A stretch of 43,690 nt of DNA from Mycetocola sp. GTDB lineage: Bacteria > Actinomycetota > Actinomycetes > Actinomycetales > Microbacteriaceae. The stretch is taken from assembly GCF_025464835.1 (NCBI RefSeq), contig NZ_JAODMP010000062.1:1-43690 (forward strand). The letters are read 5' to 3'. The notes under the pieces were generated by a model. That model was not told the origin of the DNA. It made no database searches and was given only the letters and a program-made list of their open reading frames with translations. The translations under genes were made by a program, and so were the position numbers. This document shows, in pieces, positions 14,804 to 23,120 of this stretch; the first letter of the stretch is position 1; each line of letters opens with the position of its first letter.

Positions 14804-16597
14804 CTAGCGTCGCGGCTTGCGCGCCGAGCGGTCATCGCGGTCGTCCCGCTTGCCGGGAGCGCCACGGTCCGGGCGGAGCTCGATCAGCTTGCCGCCGATG
14901 CGCGTGCCGGTGAGTTTGGCGAGCACCTCGTCCGACAGATTCGCCGGCAGTTCGACGAGCGAGAACTCCGGCCGAATGTCGATGTGGCCGAAGTCGTTGC
15001 GGCTGAGGCCACCCTCGTTCGCGAGTGCGCCGACGATCTGGCGCGGCTCAACCTTGTGGCGCTTGCCGACCGCGATGCGGTAGGTCGAGAGCGACGAGTC
15101 GCTCGCACTCCGCGGGCGCCGTTCGACTCGGTCGCCTCGGTCGAAACGCGATGGTCCTCGGTCGTCGCGACTCGGGCGAGAACCGGATGCTTCCTTGCGC
15201 TCACGCTCGTCGCGGTCACGCTGGGCGCGCATCTCCTCGGGGGAGAGCAGAAGCGGGGTGTCGCCCTGCGACACGACGGCGAGCGCCGCCGCGACGTCAG
15301 CCTCGGGAACATCGTGGTGCTTGACGTAGTGCCCGATGATGTCGCGGAACGCATCGATCCGCTCCGGCTGGTTCAGCGCCTCGGTGATGGCGTCGTCGAA
15401 GCGGCTCAGTCGCGTGGCGTTGACGTCGTCAACGCTCGGCAGCTGCATCTGGGTCAACGGCTGGCGGGTGGCCTTTTCGATGGCGGTGAGCAGCCGTCGC
15501 TCGCGCGGCGTGACGAAGCTGATCGCCGTTCCGCTGCGTCCGGCTCGACCGGTCCGGCCGATACGGTGCACGTACGACTCGGTGTCGATCGGGATGTCGT
15601 AGTTGACCACGTGACTGATGCGGTCGACGTCGAGGCCGCGAGCCGCGACATCCGTTGCCACCAGGATGTCCAGCTTGCCGGACTTGAGCTGGTTGATCGT
15701 GCGCTCACGCTGCACCTGGGCGACGTCGCCGGAGATGGCCGCAGCGGAGTAGCCGCGCGCGCGGAGCTTCTCGGCGAGGGTCTCTGTCTCGTTCTTGGTG
15801 CGGGTGAAGACGATCATGCCCTCGAAGTTTTCGACCTCGAGGATGCGGGTGAGCGCATCCACCTTCTGCGGGTACGACACGACGAGGTACCGCTGGGTGG
15901 TGTTGACCGAGGTCGTGGTCTTGGCCTTGACCGTGATCTCTTCGGGGTCGTGGAGGTACTTCGCCGAGATGCGGCGGATCGCCGCTGGCATGGTCGCGGA
16001 GAACAGGGCGACCTGCTTGTCCTCTGGGGTGTCGGCGAGGATCGTCTCCACGTCCTCGGCGAAGCCCATCTTCAGCATCTCGTCTGCTTCGTCGAGCACG
16101 AGGTACTTGAGCTCGGACAGGTCGAGGGTGCCCTTGTCGAGGTGGTCCATGATGCGACCGGGGGTACCGACGACGACGTGCACGCCCCGGCGCAGCGCCG
16201 ACAGCTGGACGCCGTAGCCCTGGCCGCCGTAGACGGGCAGCACGTGGACACCCTTGAGGTGGGCGGCGTACTTCTCGAATGCTTCACAGACCTGGAGCGC
16301 GAGCTCACGGGTCGGTGCGAGTACGAGCGCCTGCGGGCTCTTCTGCGACATGTCCAGTCGGGAAAGGATCGGCAGGGCGAACGCGGCGGTCTTGCCGGTT
16401 CCGGTCTGCGCGAGGCCGACGACATCGCGACCGGCGAGGAGCGGGGGAATGGTAGCGGCCTGGATTGCCGACGGGGTTTCGTATCCAACGTCACGCAGTG
16501 CCTTCAGCACAGCGTCTGCGAGCCCGAGCTCGGAAAAGTTCTGGCCGGCGTCGGCGGTATCAGCGTCGCTGGGCGCGGTTGTTTCAGGGGAAGTCAT
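14804..16597 (-). CDS. deaD: DEAD-box RNA helicase (DeaD/CsdA type)
   Basis: 597 aa. It unwinds RNA duplexes with ATP, likely in ribosome assembly and cold adaptation. Visible motifs: Q motif region (FSELGLADAVLKAL, TPSAIQ), Walker A AQTGTGKT (63-70), PTREL, GTPGRI, DEAD (169-172), SAT (200-202), ARGLDVD and HRIGRTGR. After an Arg/Asp-rich linker (about 430-490) a DbpA-like RNA-binding domain follows (YRIAVGKRHKVEPRQIVGAL), then a basic tail ending RDDRDDRSARKPRR. Full length for the family. Divergent from msrA across about 170 bases; the esterase gene follows directly. Confidence 0.95.
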   Translation of the reverse strand: MTSPETTAPSDADTADAGQNFSELGLADAVLKALRDVGYETPSAIQAATIPPLLAGRDVVGLAQTGTGKTAAFALPILSRLDMSQKSPQALVLAPTRELALQVCEAFEKYAAHLKGVHVLPVYGGQGYGVQLSALRRGVHVVVGTPGRIMDHLDKGTLDLSELKYLVLDEADEMLKMGFAEDVETILADTPEDKQVALFSATMPAAIRRISAKYLHDPEEITVKAKTTTSVNTTQRYLVVSYPQKVDALTRILEVENFEGMIVFTRTKNETETLAEKLRARGYSAAAISGDVAQVQRERTINQLKSGKLDILVATDVAARGLDVDRISHVVNYDIPIDTESYVHRIGRTGRAGRSGTAISFVTPRERRLLTAIEKATRQPLTQMQLPSVDDVNATRLSRFDDAITEALNQPERIDAFRDIIGHYVKHHDVPEADVAAALAVVSQGDTPLLLSPEEMRAQRDRDERERKEASGSRPSRDDRGPSRFDRGDRVERRPRSASDSSLSTYRIAVGKRHKVEPRQIVGALANEGGLSRNDFGHIDIRPEFSLVELPANLSDEVLAKLTGTRIGGKLIELRPDRGAPGKRDDRDDRSARKPRR

Positions 16598-16768
16598 ACC
16601 CTAACGGTAGTCCTAAGTTGATGTGTATCTGTCGTGACGGATGCCGGGGGTATCGCTCGAAACTCTCGGCAGGCGTTCAGGCGCACGGGAACAGCAGCCG
16701 GTGTTCCTGTGTTCTCCTTCTTTGCAAATGCCCGACAATGGACAGTGTCCAACACGAGGAGGCCACAC

Positions 16769-17290
16769 ATGACCGGCACAACCGAGACCGCGATTCTCGC
16801 AAGCGGATGTTTCTGGGGAGCACAGGAGCTCCTCCGTAAGCGCCCGGGAGTGATCTCGACCCGCGTCGGGTACTCCGGTGGGGAGACCCCGAATGCGACG
16901 TATCGCAACCATGGCAACCACGCCGAGGCGGTCGAGATCGTGTTCGATCCTTCCCAGATCTCCTACCGGGACCTGCTGGAGTTCTTCTTCCAGATTCACG
17001 ACCCGTCGACGAAGGACCGCCAGGGCAACGACATCGGAGCGAGCTACCGGTCGGCGATTTTCTACCTCAGTGACGAGCAGAAGCGCGTCGCCGAGGACAC
17101 CATCGCCGACGTCGACGCGTCAGGGCTCTGGCCTGGCAAGGTCGTCACCGAAGTCACCCCTGCCGGGCCGTTCTGGGAGGCCGAAGAAGAGCACCAGGAT
17201 TACCTGGTGAAGTACCCGAACGGCTACACCTGCCATTTCGTGCGCCCCGGCTGGAAGCTTCCGCGCCGCGAGGCTGAAGTCGCCGGTTAG
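16769..17290 (+). CDS. msrA: Peptide-methionine (S)-S-oxide reductase MsrA
   Basis: 173 aa. It repairs oxidised methionine in proteins using thioredoxin-type reducing power. The active-site motif [10 protein letters not shown] has the catalytic Cys14; [26 protein letters not shown] and [10 protein letters not shown] are family blocks. ATG 16769 is preceded by a near-perfect GAGGAGG 6 bases upstream; an open frame upstream is not supported. It is followed by a clear hairpin and lies opposite to the next gene. Confidence 0.96.
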   Translation: MTGTTETAILASGCFWGAQELLRKRPGVISTRVGYSGGETPNATYRNHGNHAEAVEIVFDPSQISYRDLLEFFFQIHDPSTKDRQGNDIGASYRSAIFYLSDEQKRVAEDTIADVDASGLWPGKVVTEVTPAGPFWEAEEEHQDYLVKYPNGYTCHFVRPGWKLPRREAEVAG

Positions 17291-17300
17291 ATCTCCCCGA

Positions 17301-17336
17301 CGACAACGCCCGGAGGAGTGCTCAGGGGCGTTGTCG
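17301..17336. terminator. Hairpin between convergent msrA and 17358-18089 genes
   Basis: Perfect 11-bp inverted repeat CGACAACGCCC (17301-17311) and GGGCGTTGTCG (17326-17336), 14-base loop. It lies 10 bases after the msrA stop and 21 before the end of the opposite gene, so it could stop transcription in both directions. No U run follows. Confidence 0.7.
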
Positions 17337-17357
17337 CTCTGCGGTCAGGGAGACAGC

Positions 17358-18089
17358 TCAGGCGGTGGTGGTCGCTGCGAGATGCCTGGCTGGATCAAAC
17401 GGTTCGAATGTCGCCGAACCGAGCATGAAGATCCCGCGCTGTGGCATCCAGAAGTCGCCGAGCCTTGTCTGTTCGGCCAGCGGGCGGATGCGACCGAGAT
17501 TCGTGCCGTTGAGCACCGCAGTGCTGTCGTCAACGGCCCAGATCTTTTTGGGGCCGGCCCGGAAAACCTGGCGGTTCGGTGTCGTGCCCGTCAGGCCCAT
17601 CCGTCCAGCGCGCAGCGAAGGTCCCGCCGCTTTCCCCATGGCTTTGAGGAACGACGCGTTGTGCCACCCCGCTTCAGGGACCATCGTCATCGCGGTGGAC
17701 ATCAGACGTGTCATCGGCGTCGCAGCGGCACTGACGTTCCACGTCAGCTCAAGGGCGTCCGCGATGCTGACCGTAAAGCGGAAGTCGGCCGTCCAGGTGA
17801 TGTCGATGCGGTGCACGGAGGTCGCAGAGATGGCGCTCCCGAAATAGCGTGGGCACGACAAGGTCGCATCGACCGTCGTGTATATGGTCCAGTTCCCGGA
17901 AGGGTCGCGATGCCATACCGACGTATAGCTGGGCCCGATCGAGGTCACGATGAAGCGCCGCAGCCCCAGGACATGGCCGGAGTCGAAAGGCACGCTCATC
18001 ACGGCATAACCTGTGAATCGCTCGTCGTCACCTGGCGGAAGAACTGACCGCGACTCGGCGTCCGCGACAAGGGACCGGAGACTTTGCAT
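17358..18089 (-). CDS. Conserved actinobacterial protein of unknown function
   Basis: 243 aa, soluble, no signal peptide. Blocks such as MSVPFDSGHVLGLRRF, SVWHRDPSGNWTIYT, SCPRYFGSA and LGDFWMPQRGIFMLG look like a single beta-rich lipocalin-like fold; I have seen similar proteins in actinobacteria, all uncharacterised. Start: ATG 18089 has GGAG ten bases upstream; GTG 18098 is possible but too close to it. It converges on msrA across a hairpin. No function is proposed. Confidence 0.75.
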   Translation of the reverse strand: MQSLRSLVADAESRSVLPPGDDERFTGYAVMSVPFDSGHVLGLRRFIVTSIGPSYTSVWHRDPSGNWTIYTTVDATLSCPRYFGSAISATSVHRIDITWTADFRFTVSIADALELTWNVSAAATPMTRLMSTAMTMVPEAGWHNASFLKAMGKAAGPSLRAGRMGLTGTTPNRQVFRAGPKKIWAVDDSTAVLNGTNLGRIRPLAEQTRLGDFWMPQRGIFMLGSATFEPFDPARHLAATTTA

Positions 18090-18226
18090 AGCGACCACAC
18101 TCCACTGTCGGCGCTACTCTATGGCTGGCTGACGGAGGCGGCAAGGGTCATCGCTTGCTCAATCCCCGTTCCCGGTGGTGTGGCTCAGCCCGGCCCGCCC
18201 TCAGCTCAACTCACTGCGATCGATGC

Positions 18227-18400
18227 TCATTGGCCGGTGAGGAAGGTGTACACGAAGCCGCCGGCTCCGAGAACGGCCACGACGACTCCGATCCAGAGGG
18301 CGAGAAGTGCCGGACCAGAATGCCACCGAATCCGTCCGCGAGGTAACCGAGGCCAGCGACGGCGACGAGGATTCCGAAACGAGCTGGATCTGGATCTTCC
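18227..18400 (-). pseudogene. Remnant of a small membrane protein (DUF4386-like end)
   Basis: One minus-strand frame gives FGILVAVAGLGYLADGFGG, which resembles the penultimate helix of DUF4386 proteins. After a shift near 18320 a second frame gives PALLALWIGVVVAVLGAG then GFVYTFLTGQ and TGA at 18227-18229. Both pieces are clearly membrane segments, but no start codon or upstream helices remain. Decayed gene; the family link is tentative and the two pieces could derive from different genes. Confidence 0.35.
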
Positions 18401-18549
18401 TATTGAAAAGCGTGCCGGACCTCGTGTCGATTATTCTTTTGAATGATGTCTACCCGCGGTGACATTCCCTGCTCGTCGTCACCCGCCCGTCGCGCCGGTG
18501 TTAGTGTGACCGCCGAGCCCGATCATCAAGGGTGCTCGAGGAGGTAGCT

Positions 18550-19308
18550 GTGGAGGACGCCGGAGAAGCCTGGTCGGCCGTCGCCCTGGAGTGGTCTGAG
18601 TTGTGGGGTGGCTTCGCGGACCCGGTACGAAACGCGATCACATTAGCCGCCGGCATCCGCCCAGGCATGAGAGTCCTGGATGTCGGCTGCGGAAGCGGCG
18701 AATACCTCGCCATGCTCGCGAGCGCCGGAGCGGCTGTTGCGGGTATCGACCCAGCGCCCGGGATGATCGAGCTGGCCCGAGCGCGGGTCTCCGGCGCGGA
18801 CATCCGCGTCGGGGCCGTCGAGTCCCTGCCCTGGCCGGACGCCTCCTTCGATGCCGTCACCGCGGTCAACTGTCTGCAGTTCGCGGACGACCCGGATGCG
18901 GCGCTCGCCGAAATGACGCGAGTGACCGTCCCGGGTGGCTGCGTTGTCGTCGCCAACTGGGCCGACGCCGCCCACAATGACATTCACGTCCTCGAACAGG
19001 CGGTTGCAGCGTCCTTCGACGAAGAAGTGCCGCCCGATGACGAACTGCGGGTTCCCGGCGGACTCGAGGACTTGTTCAGCAGGGGCGGTCTCGCGCTCGT
19101 CGCATCCGGTACGGTGGCAGCCCCCTGGGTGGCACTGGATGAGAACACCCTTGTTCGCGGAGTCCTTCTCGGCGAGGACGATGACGGCCTCGCAGCCGGC
19201 GCCGCAACCGTGATTCACGCGGCGAACCCGTTCCGGGCGCCTGGCGGCGGCTACCGGCTGGTCAACGCCTTTCGTTACGCGGTCGGTCGTGCTCCGATGG
19301 CACGGTGA
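18550..19308 (+). CDS. Class I SAM-dependent methyltransferase
   Basis: 252 aa. SAM-binding motif I VLDVGCGSGEYL is followed by an acidic strand end (AGIDPAP), then FDAVTAVNCLQF (motif II) and VPGGCVVVANW (motif III), i.e. a Methyltransf_11-type fold. The substrate is unknown. The start is GTG 18550 because GAGGAGG sits 5 bases before it (18538-18544); the open frame extends to GTG 18532, which would put the ribosome site inside the coding region. It stands alone. Confidence 0.9.
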   Translation: MEDAGEAWSAVALEWSELWGGFADPVRNAITLAAGIRPGMRVLDVGCGSGEYLAMLASAGAAVAGIDPAPGMIELARARVSGADIRVGAVESLPWPDASFDAVTAVNCLQFADDPDAALAEMTRVTVPGGCVVVANWADAAHNDIHVLEQAVAASFDEEVPPDDELRVPGGLEDLFSRGGLALVASGTVAAPWVALDENTLVRGVLLGEDDDGLAAGAATVIHAANPFRAPGGGYRLVNAFRYAVGRAPMAR

Positions 19309-19404
19309 GGGCTGCCATCTACCCGACGGAGCGGTCCACAATGAAGGCAGGTTCACCACGCAGTCAGTCTCCGCGTGCGGAGAACCCGAAAGGAGATGAC
19401 CACG

Positions 19405-19839
19405 ATGACACTCATGATCCGCTCGACCGACTTCTCCGATGGCGAACCCATCCCCGAACGCTTCACCGCTGACGGCGAGAACGTTCCTCCTTTCCTCCTG
19501 ATCGAAGACGTCCCACCCGGTGCCGTCGAACTAGCCGTGATCTGCCACGATCCGGATGCCCCTGATCCAGGCGGCTTCACCCACTGGACCGTCTACGGTC
19601 TGGCGCCTTCGGCGACAAACATCGCGGATGCCGGCTACCGGGAAGGGCCGAACGACGCCGGCCGGCCCGGATGGTACGGCCCGAAGCCTCCCATCGGACA
19701 CGGCACCCATCACTACGCGTTCACGGTCTACGCGCTGTCGAGACCCGTCGACGGGGAACCGTCTCGCGACGAGTTCCTGCGGAGCAACGTGGACGCGATG
19801 CTCGGCCAGGCAACGGTCGTCGGCACCTGCTCACGCTAG
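19405..19839 (+). CDS. YbhB/YbcL-family (PEBP-like) protein
   Basis: 144 aa, the usual length. Members share the phosphatidylethanolamine-binding fold; the bacterial role is unknown. Family blocks: FTADGENVPPFL, ICHDPDAPDPGGFTHWTVYG, GYGPKPPIGHG-like loop (YGPKPPIGHGTHHYAFTVYAL) and a C-terminal DAMLGQATVVGTCSR. AGGAG at 19391-19395 fits ATG 19405; the ATG at 19396 overlaps the ribosome site. No signal peptide, so cytoplasmic. Confidence 0.92.
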   Translation: MTLMIRSTDFSDGEPIPERFTADGENVPPFLLIEDVPPGAVELAVICHDPDAPDPGGFTHWTVYGLAPSATNIADAGYREGPNDAGRPGWYGPKPPIGHGTHHYAFTVYALSRPVDGEPSRDEFLRSNVDAMLGQATVVGTCSR

Positions 19840-20000
19840 CGACCTACACGCCGCCCCGAGTTCAGCGGCGCTTTCGACGTCGGGCGCAGCAGCGGGAGTG
19901 CTCGTCATGGACCCAGAGGATGTTCGTGGCAGCTGACACCCGGTTCTAGGCGTCCGGGACGAACCGTGCTCGAATGATCCCAGCATCCAGGGAGGACACC

Positions 20001-20558
20001 ATGGGCCGACTGGTCTACACGGGCATCGTCTCACTCGACGGCTACATCAATGACGCGAGCGGCAATTTCGATTGGGCGGCACCGGATGAAGAGGTGCACG
20101 CGTTCGTCAACGGTCTCGAGCAGTCGGTGGGGACGTACCTCTACGGCCGGCGGATGTATGAGGTGATGAAGGTGTGGCAAACCGAGCCGCCGTTATCCGA
20201 CCCGTCCTCAGCGATGTTCGACTACGCAGCGCTCTGGCGAGGCGCCGACAAGGTCGTGTTCTCGACGTCGCTCCAAGCCGCCTCGACGCCCCGCACTCGG
20301 ATAGAGCGGCGCTTCGACCCGGATGCCGTCGCGCGTCTGAAGGAAGGCGAGCGCGACATTTCGATCGGCGGGCCGACCCTCGCAGCCGCTGCGATCACTG
20401 CCGGGCTCGTCGACGAGTACCGGCTGATCGTGTGTCCTGTGCTCGTCGGCGGCGGGATGGCGTTCTTCCCGGCGGGAGCGGAAGCAGAACTGGCACTCGC
20501 GGAGGTGCGCCGCTTCGCGAGTGGGGATCTCTACCTGCGATACGTCTCGCGCCTATGA
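20001..20558 (+). CDS. Dihydrofolate-reductase-family protein (RibD C-terminal-like)
   Basis: 185 aa. It has the DHFR/RibD-C fold: LVYTGIVSLDGYIND, YGRRMYEVMKVWQ, ADKVVFST, DISIGGPTLAAAAITAGLVDEYRLIVCPVLVGGG. The family uses NADPH; the substrate is unknown, and it is not a classical FolA. ATG 20001 has GGGAGG 7-12 bases upstream. It is in the same direction as the secreted protein downstream, with a 164-base gap where I see no gene. Confidence 0.88.
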   Translation: MGRLVYTGIVSLDGYINDASGNFDWAAPDEEVHAFVNGLEQSVGTYLYGRRMYEVMKVWQTEPPLSDPSSAMFDYAALWRGADKVVFSTSLQAASTPRTRIERRFDPDAVARLKEGERDISIGGPTLAAAAITAGLVDEYRLIVCPVLVGGGMAFFPAGAEAELALAEVRRFASGDLYLRYVSRL

Positions 20559-20722
20559 CCGGTGTGGTGGGGTTGACGATGCCACTGACTCGGAGCACTA
20601 TTGGCGCGTTGACACCGCTGCTGATGCCCACCCGTGGCCGGAGCGAGAATGCGACGAACGCCGCGACGGCGCACCCACACCTTCGATCCGCTGGTCACTT
20701 CACGTCTACCGGAAAGAACGTC

Positions 20723-21820
20723 ATGAAAACCTCACGAACAGCATTGTTCGGTGCCGCGCTGGCGGCACTTCTGTTGCCCCCGGTGGTCGGGCCGGGGGTC
20801 GCCCACGCGGCGCCGCCACGGCCAGCACCGACCGTGTCGGTGCTCGCCTCTGGCCTCGATGGAGCGAGTGGGAGCACCATCGGCCCGGACGGGGCCCTCT
20901 ACGTGACCGAAGCTGGGCCAGGCGAGGTCACCCGCATCGACCCGAGAACCGGCGAGACATCGCTATTCGCCAGCGGTCTTCCACCCGCGGTGATCGGCCT
21001 CGGCGGCGCAATCGACGTCGCCTTCCTCGGAGGGACCGCCTACGTTCTCGTCACCCTCGTCGGCCCCGATGTCGGAGGCACGAGCGTCAATGGTATCTAC
21101 CGCATCGACGACGCCGACAGCTTCACTTCGGTCGCCGATATCGGTGCATGGGCGGTCGCCAACCCGCCGGACACGGCGTTCGACGTGCCGAGCGGATTGC
21201 AGTTCGCACTCCAGCCCGTGCGCGGCGGGTTCCTCGTCACCGATGGACACCACAACCGTGTCCTGCGGGTGACGCTTGACGGGACAATCTCAGAAGTGGT
21301 CCAGTTCGGCAACGTTGTGCCAACCGGCCTGGACGTGGCGGGCGGAACCGTCTATCTCGCTGAAGCAGGTCCTGTGCCACACCTTCCTGCGGACGGGACG
21401 GTTGTGGCATTCTCGCTCAGAGATCCGGATCCTGCTGCTGTGCGGACGGTGGCATCCGGCTACAGTCTCCTCGTCGACGTGGAGCTCAATTCCTGCGGCA
21501 GCCTGTTCGTTCTTTCCCAGGGGGACTCACCCGGGCAGGTTCCTGCCGGATCGCCGGCGCTTTCGAACAGCGGCGAATTGCTTCGGGTCGATCGGAGTGG
21601 GACTCTCTCGGTCATCGCCGATGAGCTCAACCTGCCGACGTCTGTCGAACTCGTCAGGAACACTGCGTACGTGGTGACGTTGGGCGGCGAGGTGCTGCAG
21701 ATCACGAACGTGCCAGGTGCCGGTAAGTCCGGCAAAGGCTACTGCCTTGCCAGCGGCACGCGCGGCATGTGGATCGAAGGCAGGGGAGCCGACGGCAACG
21801 GGCACCACCACAGCAGGTGA
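20723..21820 (+). CDS. Secreted ScyD/ScyE-family beta-propeller protein
   Basis: 365 aa. A Sec signal peptide (KTSRTALFG, hydrophobic core, cleavage near AHA-AP at about 29) is followed by a repeated beta-propeller pattern: GPDGALYVTEAGPGEVTRIDP, GTAYVLVTLVGPD, GGFLVTDGHHNRVLRV, GTVYLAEAGPVP. This matches the ScyD/ScyE family of exported proteins, whose role in actinobacteria is unknown. Ends in a Gly/His-rich tail (GADGNGHHHSR). GGAAAG precedes ATG 20723. A GC-rich hairpin follows. Confidence 0.88.
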   Translation: MKTSRTALFGAALAALLLPPVVGPGVAHAAPPRPAPTVSVLASGLDGASGSTIGPDGALYVTEAGPGEVTRIDPRTGETSLFASGLPPAVIGLGGAIDVAFLGGTAYVLVTLVGPDVGGTSVNGIYRIDDADSFTSVADIGAWAVANPPDTAFDVPSGLQFALQPVRGGFLVTDGHHNRVLRVTLDGTISEVVQFGNVVPTGLDVAGGTVYLAEAGPVPHLPADGTVVAFSLRDPDPAAVRTVASGYSLLVDVELNSCGSLFVLSQGDSPGQVPAGSPALSNSGELLRVDRSGTLSVIADELNLPTSVELVRNTAYVVTLGGEVLQITNVPGAGKSGKGYCLASGTRGMWIEGRGADGNGHHHSR

Positions 21821-21870
21821 CCCTATGTCGACCCCTGAGGGGTGAACATCCCACCTCGCTCATGGTGAAC

Positions 21871-21894
21871 GGCGCCGTCGTATCCGGCGGCGCC
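21871..21894 (+). terminator. GC-rich hairpin after the ScyD-like gene
   Basis: Stem GGCGCCG (21871-21877) and CGGCGCC (21888-21894) with a 10-base loop, 50 bases past the stop. No U run, so a weak terminator candidate only. Confidence 0.35.
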
Positions 21895-21926
21895 GGGCGA
21901 TCGAAGGAGTTGCACTACCTACCGTT

Positions 21927-21949
21927 TATCGAAAGCTTTCTATCGAAAG
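21927..21949 (+). promoter_or_regulatory. Paired TATCGAAAG repeats in the DUF2975-XRE leader
   Basis: TATCGAAAG occurs at 21927-21935 and again at 21941-21949, start-to-start 14 bases; a partial third copy (CGAAAG) at 21953-21958 is part of the ribosome site. Between them lies the perfect palindrome GAAAGCTTTC (21931-21940). The block sits 16 bases before the first gene of an operon that encodes a Cro-type regulator, so an autoregulatory operator is likely; this is inference. Confidence 0.45.
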
Positions 21950-21964
21950 AAACGAAAGGCTGAG

Positions 21965-22450
21965 ATGGGAAGACTCACCATCCTCGCGTTGCGCATCGTG
22001 ATCGTGCTTGCCGTGGTCGGGTCTGTCGGCGTGCAGATTCGGATGATGCCGCTGGTGTGGGCGGATCTCGAAGGAACCGAGGATCGCATCCGTGTCCTGC
22101 TCCTCGGCATCCTGATCCTGGGCATCATGACGATGCAGGTCAGCGCCGTCTGCGTCTGGCGCCTGCTGACGATGGTGCGGAGAGGTTCCGTTTTCACACC
22201 TGCCGCGTTCCGGTACGTCGACGTCATCATCGGCGCTATCGCGATGGCGTCCCTGCTGACGTTTCTTCTCGCGATTCTCCTCGCCCCAGGCGATGTGGCG
22301 CCGGGCATCGTCGGACTTCTCTGCGGGGCCGCACTGGTCATCGCCGGCGTTGTGTTGATCGTTCTCGTCCTGAGGGCGCTTCTGACCCAGGCGGTTGCCC
22401 GCGAAATCGAGGCGCAGCAACTCCGGTCAGAGCTGAATGAGGTGATCTGA
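21965..22450 (+). CDS. DUF2975 membrane protein
   Basis: 161 aa with four helices: LTILALRIVIVLAVVGSVGV, IRVLLLGILILGIMTMQVSAV, VIIGAIAMASLLTFLLAILL and GIVGLLCGAALVIAGVVLIV. The middle block VWRLLTMVRRGSVFTPAAFRYVD is the DUF2975 hallmark, and a short amphipathic tail ends ELNEVI. Members are always found next to a short Cro-type regulator, as here. Role unknown; possibly sensing for the partner. AAAGG 5 bases before ATG 21965. The stop overlaps the next start (TGATG), so translation is coupled. Confidence 0.92.
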   Translation: MGRLTILALRIVIVLAVVGSVGVQIRMMPLVWADLEGTEDRIRVLLLGILILGIMTMQVSAVCVWRLLTMVRRGSVFTPAAFRYVDVIIGAIAMASLLTFLLAILLAPGDVAPGIVGLLCGAALVIAGVVLIVLVLRALLTQAVAREIEAQQLRSELNEVI

Positions 22451-22728
22451 TGCCCATCGTCGTCGACATCGACGTCATGCTCGCCAGACGCAAAATGGCG
22501 GTGGGCACGCTCGCCGAGCGAGTCGGCGTCACGCCCGCCAACATTGCGGTTCTCAAGAACGGACGCGCCAAGGCGGTGCGTTTCACAACCCTCGAGGCGC
22601 TGTGCGAAGTTCTCCGATGTCAGCCGGGGGACCTGCTGCGCTTTGAACCAGACACCGCCGTCGACACCGAACTCTCGAGCGACGTCGCGGTTGCGTCGCT
22701 GGACCGCGACGGGGTCCGAGAAACCTGA
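22450..22728 (+). CDS. Short Cro/XRE-family regulator (YozG-like)
   Basis: 92 aa. The helix-turn-helix covers roughly residues 19-60 (VGTLAERVGVTPANIAVLKN, FTTLEALCEVLRCQPGDLL), the standard YozG/Cro layout in DUF2975 pairs. A short acidic tail follows. Its start overlaps the DUF2975 stop by one base, so both come from one transcript. Candidate target: the TATCGAAAG repeats upstream of the operon. The 3' end is overlapped by a minus-strand frame with a signal peptide. Confidence 0.92.
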   Translation: MPIVVDIDVMLARRKMAVGTLAERVGVTPANIAVLKNGRAKAVRFTTLEALCEVLRCQPGDLLRFEPDTAVDTELSSDVAVASLDRDGVRET

Positions 22729-22964
22729 ACTGCTGCCGGACCTCGAGATTTCGATGCTTGTCGAGAGAAGGCGATCGTGGGCCCTGCCCGTGCACCTGAA
22801 CCGGTGAGTTCGGTCAGGTGCGCGGTCGAAGTCGCCGTTGTGCTCGCCCCGCCTGTTCGGAACCGAGTCCGGGCCGTGGTCAGGGCCGGGCCGGCACCGA
22901 GGGCTGCTGTGGCGATTATCGCCAAGGCTGACGCTCCGAGCGCAGCACGGGAATTCAGTTTCAC
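22620..22964 (-). CDS. Putative short secreted protein, doubtful after the signal peptide
   Basis: GTG 22964 has AAAGGAG seven bases upstream and encodes a convincing Sec signal peptide: KLNSRAALG, core ASALAIIATAALGAG, then PALTTA. The remaining ~85 residues (Ser/Thr/Arg-rich, ending GSKRSRSPG) have no family hallmark and run antisense into the last third of the Cro-type gene. So the true gene may be only an N-terminal fragment left after rearrangement, or a small real secreted protein. The start signals are clear; the body is not. Confidence 0.4.
   Translation of the reverse strand: MKLNSRAALGASALAIIATAALGAGPALTTARTRFRTGGASTTATSTAHLTELTGSGARAGPTIAFSRQASKSRGPAAVQVSRTPSRSSDATATSLESSVSTAVSGSKRSRSPG
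22792..22821 (+). terminator. Hairpin downstream of the DUF2975-XRE operon
   Basis: Inverted repeat GCACCTGA (22792-22799) and TCAGGTGC (22814-22821) around 14 bases, 63 bases after the regulator's stop and inside the opposite small frame. No U run; candidate only. Confidence 0.3.
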
Positions 22965-23107
22965 GACTCACTCCTTTGTAAAATGGCCCTCGAGCAGCTC
23001 TCGCCGGTGGGGGTGTCTTCGTAGCGGCGTCCCGTGTGATTTGGTTTTCATCTGAGCAATCTTCAACAATGCGTCGGAAGGTCATATCCGCCCGACGGGC
23101 TCGCCGT

Positions 23108-23120
23108 TAGGTTAGGTGTC
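23108..23120 (+). promoter_or_regulatory. Candidate -10 box for a leaderless LigD-type polymerase mRNA
   Basis: TAGGTT (23108-23113) fits the actinobacterial -10 pattern TANNNT. Its end is 7 bases before ATG 23121, so transcription would start at or next to the start codon, and no Shine-Dalgarno is seen. No clear -35 is visible. Confidence 0.35.

Noticed and set aside
14219-16621. 800-codon plus-strand open frame opposite the helicase and esterase
   Set aside because: Both minus-strand genes have complete motifs and ribosome sites; the long antisense frame reflects GC-rich codon use.
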